A stretch of 64,000 nt of DNA from Tolypeutes matacus (taxonomy: Eukaryota; Chordata; Mammalia; Cingulata; Chlamyphoridae). The notes beneath the pieces are model-generated. The model saw only the letters and a list, made by a program, of their open reading frames with translations. It searched no databases and was not told the DNA's origin. This document shows, one piece after another, positions 23,200 through 34,318 of the stretch. Within the stretch, counting starts at the first letter, position 1. Each line of letters opens with the position of its first letter. The stretch is taken from contig JAKSZT010017954.1 in assembly GCA_026826555.1 (NCBI GenBank), forward strand, positions 8,071,514-8,135,513, in the 5' to 3' direction. Position numbers and translations under genes: made by a program.

Positions 23200-26100
23200 A
23201 ACAGGAAATGGAATCTAACTAAAGTAGTTTAAAAAAAGCCCAGATCCAGATCAACTACAGATCAGACTGACAGAGTCTCTGATATTAGTGACCTGACAGA
23301 AGGAGGGGCATGCCATTCTCTGGCAGTAAATATTGTTTATTGCAGATTTTTATATGCCCTTTGTGACAGTTAATCAAAAATTATGAGAAGACATGAGAAA
23401 ATGTGACTGATAATCAAGATAGGAAAAGTTAGTAAAAGCAGACTTAAGAATTGGCCCAGATGTTGGAATTAACAGACTTGAAAATAAGGATGATAAATGT
23501 GTTATGGGATCTAGTGGTAAAGATAGAAAACCTGCATGATCAAACGGGACTTTCAGCAGAGAGATGGAAATCATAAAAAAGAAATGCATGAAAATGCTAG
23601 AAATGAAAATTACAATATCCAAAAAAGAAAGAAAGAAAAAAACAGAAATGAAGAATTCATTAGATGAACTTAAAAGTAGAATGGGCACAGCAAATAAAAG
23701 TAGAATGGGCACAGCAAATAAAAGGATCCAGCAACAGAATTATCCAAGTTCAAGCACAGGAAGAAAAATGAAGGGATGAAAAAGCCCAGATCTAATATCC
23801 ATGGGACAATATTAAATGATCTAACAACTGTGTAATTGGAGTGAGAGAAGAAGAGGAGAGAGAAAATATGAAGAAGAAATATTTGAAGAGATAATGGTTG
23901 AGAATTTAATAAAATTAATAAAAGATATCGACCGACAGATTCAAGAAACTTGACAAAGATGAAGCACAATGAATGCAGAGAAAACCACAATTCCCAACTT
24001 TACACTTCTAAAAACTTGCCAAAAATCTTAAAAGCAGCCAGTGGAAAACACACATTGCATAATTAAAGAACAGCAACATTAAGAATAATTGTGGATTTCT
24101 CATCAGAAACAATGGAAGGCAGAAGACAATAAAATGATATCTTTAAAGTGCCAAAAGGGAAAACTGTTAACCTAGACTCTTCCATCTTTTATATATCCTT
24201 CAAAAATGAAGGCAAAATAAAGGCATTTTCTGAGAGTCAAAAGTTGAGAGCTTTTCTCTCCAGTAGATCTGTAATAAAAGAAATGCTAAAAGAAGACTTT
24301 CAGGTTAAAGAGAAATGAAATGAGACAAAATCCAGATAAGCAAGAAGGAATAAAGAGCACCAGAAAGTATAAAATTATGATAAAAATCAAAGTCATATTT
24401 TTGTCATACAATAAATGATAAATATAAATATGCATTTCTAAATTATTTTAAAGGACTATCAACTATCTAAAGCAAAATTTTAAAAAATAATTCATGGGGT
24501 TTACAGTAAATAGAGAACAATTATGTATTTACATATTTACATTTATATTTTGTAAGGTTCTTACATTGTTCATGAAGTAGCATAAGATCATTTAAAGATA
24601 GACTGTAATAAGTTAAAGATGTATATTGTAATCTCTAGAGCAACCACTAAATACACATATACAAAGAGATATAGCTAATAAGGCAAGAGAAGGGGTAAAA
24701 TGGAATATGGAAACAGACTCATTTCACCCAAAAGATGGCAGGAAAGGAGGAAGAAAGAGTACATAACAGATGGTTCTAATAGAAAATATATATATCATTG
24801 GGAGATGTAAATATGAGCCTACCAATAATTATGTAAAATGTAAATGGACTCTAATTTTAAAAAGAAATTTGGCAGACTGGATTAAAAAAAGATTCACCTG
24901 TATGCTGCTTACGAGAAACAGACTTTAAAAATAAAGATGCCAACAATTTGAAAGTAAAACAGTTGAAAATGATAAACCATGCTCACACTAAACAATATAG
25001 ATGATGAAACTATATTTATATCATATAAAGTAGACTGTAGAGTATCACCAGCGATAAAAAGAGATATTTCTTAGTGATAAAAGTATCAATTTATGAAGAA
25101 GATATAGCAGTTTTAAATGTGCATGCACCTAATAACAGAGCATCAAAATAGATGAACCAAAAAGTTACAAAACTATAGAGAAATATAGACAAACCCACAT
25201 AGTTGGAGAATTTAAAATTTCTCCTGCTGGTAATTGATAAAAGAGGGAAAAGATTCATAAAGCTATAGAAGATTTGACTAATATCATCAACCAGCTTGAT
25301 CTAATTGACATCTATGGAACACTTAATAATGCAGAACACATATTTTTTTCAAGCGCATAAGGAGCATTCATCAAGATAGATCACATGCTGGGCCATAAAA
25401 CAAGATTCAGTAAATTTTAAAGAATCAAATTCATACAAAGTATGTTTTCTGATGGCAATTATAACCAAATGATAATAATAAGTTATCTAGATGATATTTA
25501 ATGATGACAGTAAGATAACTAGAAAAGCCTATTATTTTAGAAACTAAGTGTAATATTTCTAAGAAGCCCATAGGTAAAAGGGGGAACAAAAGAAGGAAAT
25601 TAGAAAACATTTAGAACTGATTGATAATGAAAAAAATAAAAATTTATGGAATGGGACTAAAGCTTTAAATACCTATATTAGAAAAGAAAAACCAATGCTT
25701 TAAGTTTCCACTTTAAGAAGCTTGAAAAATAAAAGCAAATTGAAGCCAAGTAACTTGAAATAAAGAAATAATTTAAAAATAAAAGCAGAAATCATTGAAA
25801 TAAAAACAACAGAGAAAATTATCAAAGTCAAAAGTTGGTTTTCTGCAATGGTTAAGAAAATTAAAATTCCTCTAACAAAGATGATGAAACAAAAAACAGA
25901 GTAAAACCAAATTAACCATATCAGGAATGAAAGGTCCTATAGGCATTAAAAGAATAATTATGGAGTATTATGAAAAAAATTATGCAATAAACTTGGCAAC
26001 TTCCCGAAATGAACAAATTCTTTGAAATACACAACTGACAAAAACTAAAATAGAAAAATCTAAATTTTTTCAATTTTAAAAATCTAAAGAAATAGAAAAT

Positions 26101-28251
26101 CTAAATAATAATATAATTATTAAAGAAAGTATTTCAGGATTTAAAAAACTGAGGAAGATATGTGATAAAGCCTATATAGCAAATTGTTTATTGCAAAATC
26201 AATGTGATGATTATATGGATTTCACTGTACAATTTATTCAACATTTCGCATGTTTGAGCATTTTTATAATAAAATACTAAGGGAAAAAATCCTTCTAAAA
26301 AAAAAACTCGAGGTCCAGATGGATTCAAGTGAATTCTATCAACACTTAAGGAAGAAATAATGCCAATCTCACACAAACTCTTAGAATATAGAGAAGGAAA
26401 AGAAACATTTTCCAACTCATTTTATGAGGGCATCATAAAACTGACACTAAAACTTACAAAGACAGTACAAGAAAAGAAAATTACAGATCAATATGCATCA
26501 TAAATATACATGCAAAAATCCTTAACAAAACATTAACAAATCAAATCCAGCAATTTCTCAAAAAGGAAAAAACTTCATGGCAAAATATAGTTTATTCTAG
26601 GAATACAAGGTTGGTCTACATGTGAAAATCTATCAATATAATTCACCATATACACAGAATATAAGAAAAAATCATATGATCATTTTAATAGAAGCAGAAA
26701 AACATTTGACAAAACTCAACACCGATTCTAGATAAAAACTTTGAGCAATTAGAAAAAGTGAACTTAATCTGATAAAAAGCATCAACAAAAAGCCACCAGC
26801 TAATTTCATACTTAATGGTGAAACATTTTCCCTAAGATTGAGAAAGAAATAAAAATTTCTCCTCTTATCATTTCAGTCATTCCTAGCTGGTGCAATAAGG
26901 CAAGAAAAATATAAAAGACTTAAAAATTAGAAAAGAAGAATTAAAAATATGATTTACAGATAACATGATTATGTAGAGAACCTCAAGGAAGCTATTATAA
27001 ATGACTAGATCTAGCAAGATAACAGAATATAAGATATATTTTAAAAATCAATTGTATTTCTACATTCTAGCAGCGAACAATCTGAACAAGAAATTTAAAA
27101 ACAATGCAATTTACAGTGGCATCAGAAGCTATCAAATACCTAAGAATAAATCTAATGAAAGATTTATAAGACATCTACACTGAAAAACACAAGACACTTC
27201 TGAGAGAAATTCACCAAGACCTAAAAGAATTGGAGAGACAAATCTTTTTTATGTGTTGGAAGACTTATGGATTTTTAATGTCTCTGTTCTATTGAATTTA
27301 TCTATAGATTTAATGCAATCACAGTAAAAATCCCAGCTAGTTTGTTGATGAAATTGACAAGATAATTTAAAAATTTACATGGAAATGCAAATAATATAGA
27401 ATAACCAACACCATTTTCAAAAAAAGGAGCAAAGTTTTCTGACCTATACTGCCTGATTTGAAGACAACATAAAATTATTGTAATAAAAACATTGTCATTA
27501 GTGTAAGGATAGAACAAATAGATCCGTGGATAGAATAGAAAATTCAGAAACAGACTGCTACATTTATGGGCAATTTATTTCCAATCAAGATTCCTAACTA
27601 ATTCAATGAGGAAATAAAAGTCTTTTAAACAAACAGTGCAACAAACAGTGCTAGAATAACTGAAAATTTGTACACAATAAACCTAACCTCAACTTCTACT
27701 ACACTCCATGCACAAACTAATTTGAGATAGAATACAGACCTAAGTGTAAAAGATCTTCTAGAAGAGCACATAGTAAAATATTTGTACAACATTGACGCAC
27801 GTACTAATTTTTTTCCTAAACAAGACTCAAAAAGCACTTAACCTGAAAGCACAAAAGCAATCGATTGGACTTAGACTTTTACATTTCTACTCAATAAAAG
27901 ATATTACTAAAAATGAATAGTCAAACCACAGGGCAGGAAAAAATATTTATCGGATATATAGATATAAAGACTCAATGGACAAAAAGCACATGAAAAAACT
28001 GTTCAACTTCATTAATCATCATAAAAATACAAATTAAACTCCAAAAAACAAAATGAAACAAAACCCCAAACCAAAACCAAAACCAAGAAATTTGTCAAGA
28101 AATTGTCAAGATAATTTAAAAATAAGACTAAATGTAGTTGAGCATGTACACCAAGTAGAATGCTCCTATACCTGCTGATGGATGTGGAAAATGGAACAAC
28201 CACTTTAGAAAACCATTTGGCAGTTTCTTATAAAGAAACCTTTATACCTGC
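23200..28251 (+). mobile_element. Long old LINE-1, sense (split by a MaLR provirus)
   Basis: The L1 order is preserved. ORF1 remnant: 23460-24290, including the coiled-coil-like frame at 23564-23779 and CATCAGAAACAATGGAAGGC near 24101. ORF2 endonuclease: 25060-25470 (AGATCACATGCTGGGCCATA, the HMLGH motif). Reverse transcriptase and C-terminal parts: 26290-28250. A 24-bp duplication (AGTAGAATGGGCACAGCAAA plus TAAA) at 23675-23722 adds eight residues to the ORF1 remnant. Every frame is broken. The L1 stops at CTGC (28251), the target duplication of the provirus, and resumes at 30993. Confidence 0.88.
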
Positions 28252-28946
28252 TGTATTAGTCAGCCAAAGGGGTGCTGAGGCAAAATACCAGGAATTGGTT
28301 GATTTTTATAAAGGGTATTTATTTGGGGTAGAAGCTTACAGTTACTGGGCCACAAAATGTAAGTTACTTCCTTCACCAAAGTCTATTGCCACATGTTGAA
28401 GCAAGATGGCTGCCGATGTCTGCCAGGGTTCAGGCTTCTTGGGTTCCTCTCTTCCTGGGGCTCATTTCTCTCCAGGCTCAGCTCCTCTGTTTTCTCCACA
28501 AGGTCAGCTGTAGACTATGAGGCTCTCTAGGCTTTGCCTCTCTCCACAAGGTCAGCTGTAGACTATCAGGTGATTGGCTCTGTCTCTCTCCCCAGGGTTC
28601 AATTCTTTCCAGGCTCAGCTGCTCTGCTCCTCTGTGTGCTTACTTCCTGGGCTCCAGCTCTTCCTGGGGACTTCTCTCCCTCCTTATGATCAAGCTCCTC
28701 TGTGTGCTTATTTCCTGGGCTCCAGCTCAAAACTCCGCATCAGAACTCCAACTCTGTCCTTTGTTATGTCTTTTATCTGTGAATCCCTACCCACCAAGAG
28801 GCAAGGGCTCAATGCCCTGCTGATGCAGCCCAATCAAAATCCTAATCATAATTTAATCAATTAAAAGTGATACCTCTGATAGACCAGTTTACAAACATAA
28901 TCCAATAACTATTTGTGGAATTCATAAACAATGCCAAACTGCTATA
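28252..28946 (-). repeat. MaLR provirus 3' LTR (695 bp)
   Basis: It runs (sense) from TATAGCAGTTTGGC to GGCTGACTAATACA. On the plus strand it holds two internal duplications. One is built on CCACAAGGTCAGCTGTAGAC, at about 28496 and 28541. The other is built on GCTCCTCTGTGTGCTTA with TTCCTGGGCTCCAGC. These account for its extra length over the 482-bp partner. The complement of AATAAA (TTTATTTGGGG, about 28317) marks the polyadenylation signal. Confidence 0.93.
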
Positions 28947-28962
28947 CTCCACCCTCTGAATT
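28947..28962 (-). other. Purine tract next to the 3' LTR (polypurine-tract position)
   Basis: In sense, the bases just before the 3' LTR read CAGAGGGTGGAG. That is the expected place and composition for the plus-strand primer of reverse transcription. Confidence 0.65.
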
Positions 28963-30489
28963 CCAAAAAGACATTACAATATTCAAAAAACCTTAAATCA
29001 GTAACAATACTAAGTACAAAATCATATAATAATCAGTTTAAAGAAATACAGTTTGTCTTGGGGCAAAGCCCCATTTGCTGTAGACCTCTGAAACTTACAA
29101 AACAATTTATCTGCTTCCAACATACAGCAGATGTGAAAGGAAAAGGAAAAACATTTTCATTACCACAAGGAGAAATTGGGAGGGAAACATGAGTCATGGG
29201 TCCTCTACAATTCAGTAAACTTGCAGGGCATCTTCCATTCGATTTCAAAGTCTGAGAGTCACTCTTAAGATGATGGTTTTTTCCTTCCTGTGGCCACATG
29301 GGGACCCACCCTTTCCACAGGCTTGCCAATGGCCATTTTCTTGGTTCCACTCTCATCAAGCATCTGGGTGTCGACCAAGCTCTAGACCTCACCCTCCAAG
29401 AGCACTGGGGTGATTGCCACACTTTACCCAATCTTTGGGTTAGAGTCTTAACCCCCCTAGTACAGTGAAGTGAAGACAACAACCTCCCTAAACTTTGGCA
29501 TACAGGCTCAACCCTCTCAGAGCAATGAGTTGACCACCTGGCCTTCCTTAATCCATGGGGGACAGGACCACCCCTCTCAGACCTATGGGGTGCTGACCTT
29601 AACTGTCCTAATCCTTGAGGAATGTGCTCCACTCTCTCTGAACCCTGGGGCAGCAAAACTCTCCCTCAACATCGGGAGGGAACATCACCCTCTTCAACTG
29701 CTGGGGCAAACTCACCCTCTCTGTACACGTGTGTGGGGTTCCTCTCTTGGTTCAAAGTGACATCTTATGCCAGATCTCAGCTTCCATGGTTTTCCTCTTA
29801 AAGCTGTTTCTCCTTCAATCTCTCCTTTCCATGTCCTTTTCAGTCAAAGATGACAGTGATTTTGTTTATACAGCTTTCTCAAAAAGCTTGTTGGTTTAGC
29901 ATGCAAGAAGCAGGGGTCCAAGCCATTGGACAGTAAGACTTTCCACAAATCTTTCCTAGATAACTGCATCTTCAATCCTGATTTATAAATTCCAAGTTTA
30001 GTTAAGTCCTCAAATGGGGCACTATCGTCCGGGAGCTTGACTTCCAGAGACTTGGAAGTTCCAGAATCAGTTTCTTGTTTCTTTGTGCCCAACAATTCAG
30101 TCTTCAGCTTATCTTGTTCATCTAGCATTTTGTTATACGCTCCAAGGAGAAGCCAAGCTGCATTCTCCAATTTTCTTTGAAAGGTCTTCAGCTAAATGCC
30201 CAGGCTCGCCATTTTCAAATTTGGCCTTCCATAAAACACCAGGAGTTAATCTTGCTAAGTTCTCTGCAACTTTAAAACACAGCTTGCCTCTCCTCCAAAT
30301 TCCAATAATAGTTTCATTGTTTACTTCTAAGGCATCATATAAAGTCTCTTTAGCGTTCATAACCCTCCCAACAGTCTCTGCAAAGCATTCTCGGCCTTTT
30401 CTATCAAGTTTCTCACAATTCCTCCAAAAAATACCCCTTATGCATTTATAAAATCATTCCAGTGTTTTGATAATTGCAAAAGCACTTCC
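28963..30489 (-). pseudogene. MaLR internal region with gag-like remnants
   Basis: Minus-strand open pieces occur in different frames: 75 residues (30360-30133), 108 residues (30170-29844) and 207 residues (29656-29033). The middle piece includes LLLGAYNKMLDEQDKLKTEL, a helical charged segment of the kind I recall from ERV-L/MaLR gag-like regions. No protease, polymerase, integrase or envelope motif is present, in line with the MaLR group being non-autonomous. The 207-residue frame is built largely on a 60-bp tandem repeat (29391-29720). Frame changes and stops separate the pieces, so no intact protein is encoded. The gag relationship is a family-level inference; the 207-residue frame need not ever have been coding. 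Confidence 0.55.
29391..29720. repeat. 60-bp tandem repeat inside the provirus, five full units plus a partial
   Basis: The segment ACCCTCTCAG or a variant recurs at 29391, 29451, 29511, 29571 and 29631, exactly 60 bp apart, then near 29687. Units differ by many substitutions but keep the order 'ccctctcag..aatggg.tga...tcctaa.cc.tggg'. Because 60 is divisible by 3, the minus strand reads through as 20-residue repeats, such as CSERVEPVCQSLGRLLSSLH. Confidence 0.88.
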
Positions 30490-30505
30490 CCACTCCTTGG
30501 TACCA
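30490..30505 (-). other. Primer-binding-site position of the provirus
   Basis: Just inside the 5' LTR, after a 5-base spacer (GAATG in sense), the element reads TGGTACCAAGGAGTGGGG. The TGG start and GTGGGG end follow the ERV-L/MaLR tRNA primer-site pattern. Confidence 0.7.
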
Positions 30506-30510
30506 CATTC

Positions 30511-30992
30511 TGTATTAGTCAGTCAAAGGGGTGATGATGCAAAGTACCAAAAATCAGTTGGTTTTTATAAAGGGTATTTATAAAGGGGTAGAAGCTTACA
30601 GTTACCGGGCCATAAAGCATAAGTTACTTCTCTCAGTCTATTGTAAAGTGTTGGAGCAAGATGGCTGCCGACGTCTGCCAGGGTTCAGGCTTCCTGGGTT
30701 CTTCTCTTCCTGGGGACTTCTCTCCCTCCTTATGATCAAGCTCCTCTGTGTGCTTACTTCCTGGGCTCCAGCTCAAAACTCCGCATCAGAACTCCAACTC
30801 TGTTCTTTGTTATGTCTTTTATCTGTGAGTCCCCACCCACCAAGGGGCAGGGACTCAACACCCTACTGACGTGGCCCAGTGAAAGTCCTAATCATAATTT
30901 AATCAATTAAAAGTGATATCTCTGACAGTCCAGTTTACAAACATAATCCAATAGCTATTTTTGGAATTCATAAACAATGTCAAACTGCTACA
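30511..30992 (-). repeat. MaLR provirus 5' LTR (482 bp)
   Basis: This LTR is homologous over its length to the one at 28252-28946 but lacks the internal duplications. It keeps GGCTGACTAATACA at one end (as GACTGACTAATACA) and TGTAGCAGTTTGAC at the other. The two LTRs of one insertion start identical, so their substitutions date the insertion. Confidence 0.92.
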
Positions 30993-31396
30993 CCTGCCAT
31001 ATGAGCCAGCAATAAAAAAAACTTGTTCAAGAATGTTCCTGTCAGCCTTATTCATCACAGTCCCAAATTGGAAACATTCTCTATGATTCCATTTACACAA
31101 ATTCCAAGAATAGGTAAAACTAATCTAAGGTGATAAAAATGAGCAATATGGTTGTCTGCAATATAAGGGGTAGGGAGCACAAATGACTGGAAAGGAGCAC
31201 AAAGGAACGATTTGAAGTGGTGGAAATGTTCTAAATTTTACTTTGGGAGTAAAATTCTGTTTACAATTTTCAAAACTCATCAGACTGAATACTCAGGAAC
31301 TGTGCATTTTAAGGTATGTGAATTATATCTCATTTTCATAAAAAGAAATCAGAATTAAAATCTGCACTGTAAAATCTCAAAAAAAAAAAAAAAACA
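30993..31396 (+). mobile_element. Old LINE-1, sense, 3' end beyond the provirus
   Basis: The L1 resumes with CCTGCCATATGAGCCAGCAA, the usual 'CCATATGACCCAGCAA' segment, and runs to the 3'UTR. Its tail is a run of A at about 31379-31395. Confidence 0.88.
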
Positions 31397-32097
31397 CAAA
31401 CGCATACACACAACAAAACAGAACTAATATCACTGATAATCAAGGCAGTGATATAATTCTGAGGGAAAAAAAAAGATATTTTTTCCCGAGTGGAAAGTCA
31501 AATCAAGAAACAGATTAAACAAAAATATATAAAATTAGATTTCACAAAGATGATATGTATAGTTTGAAATATGTGTTTAAAATATAAAAATGGAAAAATA
31601 TATATTTAAGTATATGAACTTGAAATCTAAAATAAGTGGATTTCTGGGAACAAATAGATAACTAAATTCTATAAGGAGAAAGATCATTTGAATAGAGTAG
31701 TAAACATGGAATACACTAGAATATTGTTAAAGAACTACCCCAAACTGGCTTTCAGAATCTCAAGACTGTAGCTACAAGAAATGAGTTTCTTTCAGGGCAC
31801 ACACAGAAACTTTCATGAGGCACTGGAGTTGGGAATTTGAAGCCCTGAGCTAATCTTTTTTTCTAAAAACTGTACCCAGTATATTTAGAAACCAGCTAAT
31901 ATCATTATATTTTTTAACAGTACAAACCTCTGCTAAGGTATCAAATACACTGTCGCCCACAGCCTTGCCTCTCATAAGCATTGGAGCGGTGATATTTTGC
32001 GTCTATCTATTGCCAATCAGGCCATGGACTATCACTGCCCTCTTGATCACTGGAAATAGAGTCATTAGTGTCTCTTAATATAAACCAATTAGAGAAA
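31397..32097. other. AT-rich sequence between L1 and LTR cluster; no gene
   Basis: No exon was recognised. The last part may be internal sequence of the antisense ERV-L/MaLR element whose LTR lies at 33183-34249, since the plus-strand LTR at 32098 appears to have landed in it. Confidence 0.4.
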
Positions 32098-33097
32098 TGT
32101 GGTGGTTTGAAACTGTATGTTTTCCAGAAAAGCAGTCTTAAAGTTAATCCATTCCTGTGGGTGTGGACCACTCGTAAGTAGGTGTATTAGTCAGCCAAAG
32201 GGTTGATAATGTGAAATACCAAAAATGGGTTGGTCTTTGTAAAGGGTATTTATTTGGGGTAGAAGTCCACAGATACCAGGCCATAAAGCGTTAAGTTTCT
32301 TCTCTCACCAAAGTCCATTGCCACGTGTCGGAGCAAGATAGCTGCCGACGTTTGCCATGGTTCAGGCTTCTTGGGTTCCTCTCTTCCCAGGGCTGCGTTT
32401 CTCTCTGGGCTTAGCTGGTTCCTCCACAAGGTCAGCTGTAGACTATCAGGCAAACAGCTCACTTCTCTTCTTCTGGGGCCTTCTCTCCAACATCAAAACT
32501 CCAACATCAAAACTAATTCTCAAAAACTGCTGCAACTCTGTTCTTTGTGATGCCTTTTATATTTTTTTCCCCCACCCACCAAGGGTTGGGGCTCAATGCC
32601 CTACTGACGTGGCCCAGTCAACGCCCTAATCATAACTTAATCATGTCCAGATTAACAGATCAGTTTACAAGCATGATCCAATTATATTTTTGGCATAATA
32701 ATTACATTAAATTGCCCAACGGCTACAATAGGATATTTTGAGAAGGCTACTTCAGTTAAGTGGTGACCCACCTCATTCAGGATGGGTCTTAGTCCTCTTA
32801 CTGGAGTTCTTTATAAGAGATTCAGACAAAGAGAGAGAAGGTCACAGAAGCAAGAAGCTGAAAGCAAGGAAACCCAGAAGAGAAGGGAGAGACCAGCAGA
32901 CACCACCATGTGCCTTGCCATGTGGCAAAAGAGGCAAGGATTGCCAGCAGCCAGTCTTTAGGAAGAAAGTAAAGCCTTGATGTTGTCTCGATTTGGACAT
33001 TTTTTTTCAGCCTCAAAACTGTAAGCTAATAAATTCCCATTGTTAAAAGCCAATCATTTCACAATATCTGCTTTCAGCAGCCTAGCAAACTAAAACA
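32098..33097 (+). mobile_element. MaLR-type solo LTR (second family), sense, split by another LTR
   Basis: It begins TGTGGTGGTTTGAAACTGTA and ends AGCCTAGCAAACTAAAACA, with AATAAATTCCCATTGTT carrying the polyadenylation signal near 33030. Flanks are AGAAA (32093-32097) and AGAAC (33098-33102), a 5-bp duplication with one change. The interior is interrupted at 32183-32732 by an antisense LTR. Removing that restores continuity from GTAAGTAGG to ATATTTTGAG. I recall this LTR type as common in armadillo and sloth DNA. Confidence 0.85.
32183..32727 (-). mobile_element. MaLR-type solo LTR, antisense, inside the sense LTR
   Basis: Plus-strand ends are TGTATTAGTCAGCC and CAACGGCTACA, the same family as the provirus LTRs. 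Flanks are GTAGG (32178-32182) and ATAGG (32728-32732), a 5-bp duplication with one change. It keeps the segment GACGTTTGCCATGGTTCAGG typical of this family. No internal region. Confidence 0.92.
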
Positions 33098-33182
33098 AGA
33101 ACCAATTCCAGAATCCCCAGAAACAACTCAGAAATCTCACCCTTAAGATTTTTGTTTAAGAACTACTCTTGGTACCAGAATC
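33098..33182 (-). mobile_element. Internal-region remnant of an antisense ERV-L/MaLR element
   Basis: In sense, directly after the LTR end at 33183 comes GATTC then TGGTACCAAGAGTAGTTC. This is the same layout as the primer site of the provirus at 30490-30510. Further on is GGGATTCTGGAATTGG. The LTR at 33183-34249 therefore looks like a 5' LTR with a stub of internal sequence, broken by the insertion at 32098-33097. Confidence 0.6.
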
Positions 33183-34249
33183 TGTATTAGTCAAGGCTCT
33201 CCAGAAATACTGTATAATATAATTATAGGAATTGGCTCATGCGACCATGAGGATTGACAAATTCGAATTCCACAGAGCAAACTGCAAGTTGGGAACTTGA
33301 TGGTGATTCTGAATTCCCCAGGATAAGCTGGCTGGCTGAAGTAGAGATAGAAATTCTTCTTTCTGACTACTGAAATTATCTGTTCTTCCTTTAAGACCTC
33401 AGTTGTGTATTAGTCTGCCAAAGGGCTGCCCATGCAAAGTACCAGAAATGGCTTTATAATGGGGATTTACTTGGGGTAAAAGCTTGCAGTTCCAAGGCCA
33501 TGAAAAGTCCAAACCAAGGCATCAGAGATGATTTCTCACCAAAGTCAACTGCCATGTGTTGAAGCATGATGATGGGCAATCTCTGACTAGTCTCTCCTTC
33601 CCTTCCGGGTTTCCTGTCTGTGGCTCAGCTGCACGCTGGCATAGGGCTAGTCTCTTAGAGCTTCCTCTATCAGTCTCGGCTGTTCCACTCTCTTCCCAAT
33701 TTCAGCTGTAAGGTATCAAGCAAATGGCTCATCTCTTCCTAGGGCCTCAGCTGTTTGAGCCTTCTCCTTGCTGTCACATGGCAGGATCAAAAATGACAGA
33801 GATCTCTCTTCCTGTGTCTGTCTCATCTGTCTTTCTCTGTGTTTCCATTTATATAAAACCTAGCAAGGGGGTGGAAACCCAACCTGAGTTACACCTTACT
33901 GGCGTAGCCCAATCAAAAGCTCTAAATAGACCTTATCAGTAATCTAATCAAAGGCCCCTCAGCTGAATTTAATGCAATCAAACGGTATCACAGCCAGAGG
34001 AATAGATCAGTTTACAAATATAATCTTTCTCTTTTGGGGACTCATAAAATAATCTCAAATTGCTACAAATTGATTTCATGAGACTGCTCCTTTGTTGATT
34101 GTAGATGTAATCACCCATATATATACTCAACTGGCTAATGATTTAAATTCACAAAATACCCTCACAGTAATCATCAGACCAGTACTTACTCGGCGAAACA
34201 ACTGGGCATCATAACCTAGCCAAGTTGATACATTAAATTAATAATCACA
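33183..34249 (-). mobile_element. Older ERV-L/MaLR-type LTR, antisense, split by a younger LTR
   Basis: The plus strand begins TGTATTAGTCAAGGCTCTCC and ends CTAGCCAAGTTGATACATTA ... AATCACA. The sense start is thus the widely known TGTGATTATTAATTTAATG-like LTR start that I associate with MLT2/ERV-L type LTRs. It is interrupted at 33416-34072. Family naming is from memory. Confidence 0.65.
33416..34067 (-). mobile_element. MaLR-type solo LTR, antisense, inside the older LTR
   Basis: It starts TGTATTAGTCTGCCAAAGG and ends CAAATTGCTACA. Flanks AGTTG (33411-33415) and AATTG (34068-34072) form a 5-bp duplication with one change. It is related to, but more diverged from, the LTRs at 28252 and 32183. 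Confidence 0.9.
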
Positions 34250-34318
34250 AATGCTGAAATGTCACTCAATAGCCATTACTGATTTAAAAGATATAAGGTA
34301 GAATAAGAATAGGATCTT

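Larger units (their letters stand above)
28252..30992 (-). mobile_element. Complete MaLR-type provirus (LTR-internal-LTR)
   Basis: A 2741-bp element in reverse orientation lies inside the L1. The plus-strand left end is TGTATTAGTCAGCC (28252); the right end is AAACTGCTACA (30992). A perfect 5-bp duplication CCTGC flanks it at 28247-28251 and 30993-30997, and the L1 reads across when it is removed. Parts: 3' LTR 28252-28946, internal 28947-30510, 5' LTR 30511-30992. MaLRs are non-autonomous elements mobilised by ERV-L type machinery; the roughly 1.5-kb internal region lacks pol and env, as is usual for the group. Insertion postdates decay of its host L1. Confidence 0.95.

Noticed and set aside
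29033..29656. A 207-residue minus-strand frame as a possible host gene
   Set aside because: It lies wholly inside the MaLR internal region and is built on a 60-bp tandem repeat; no host domain or splice context.
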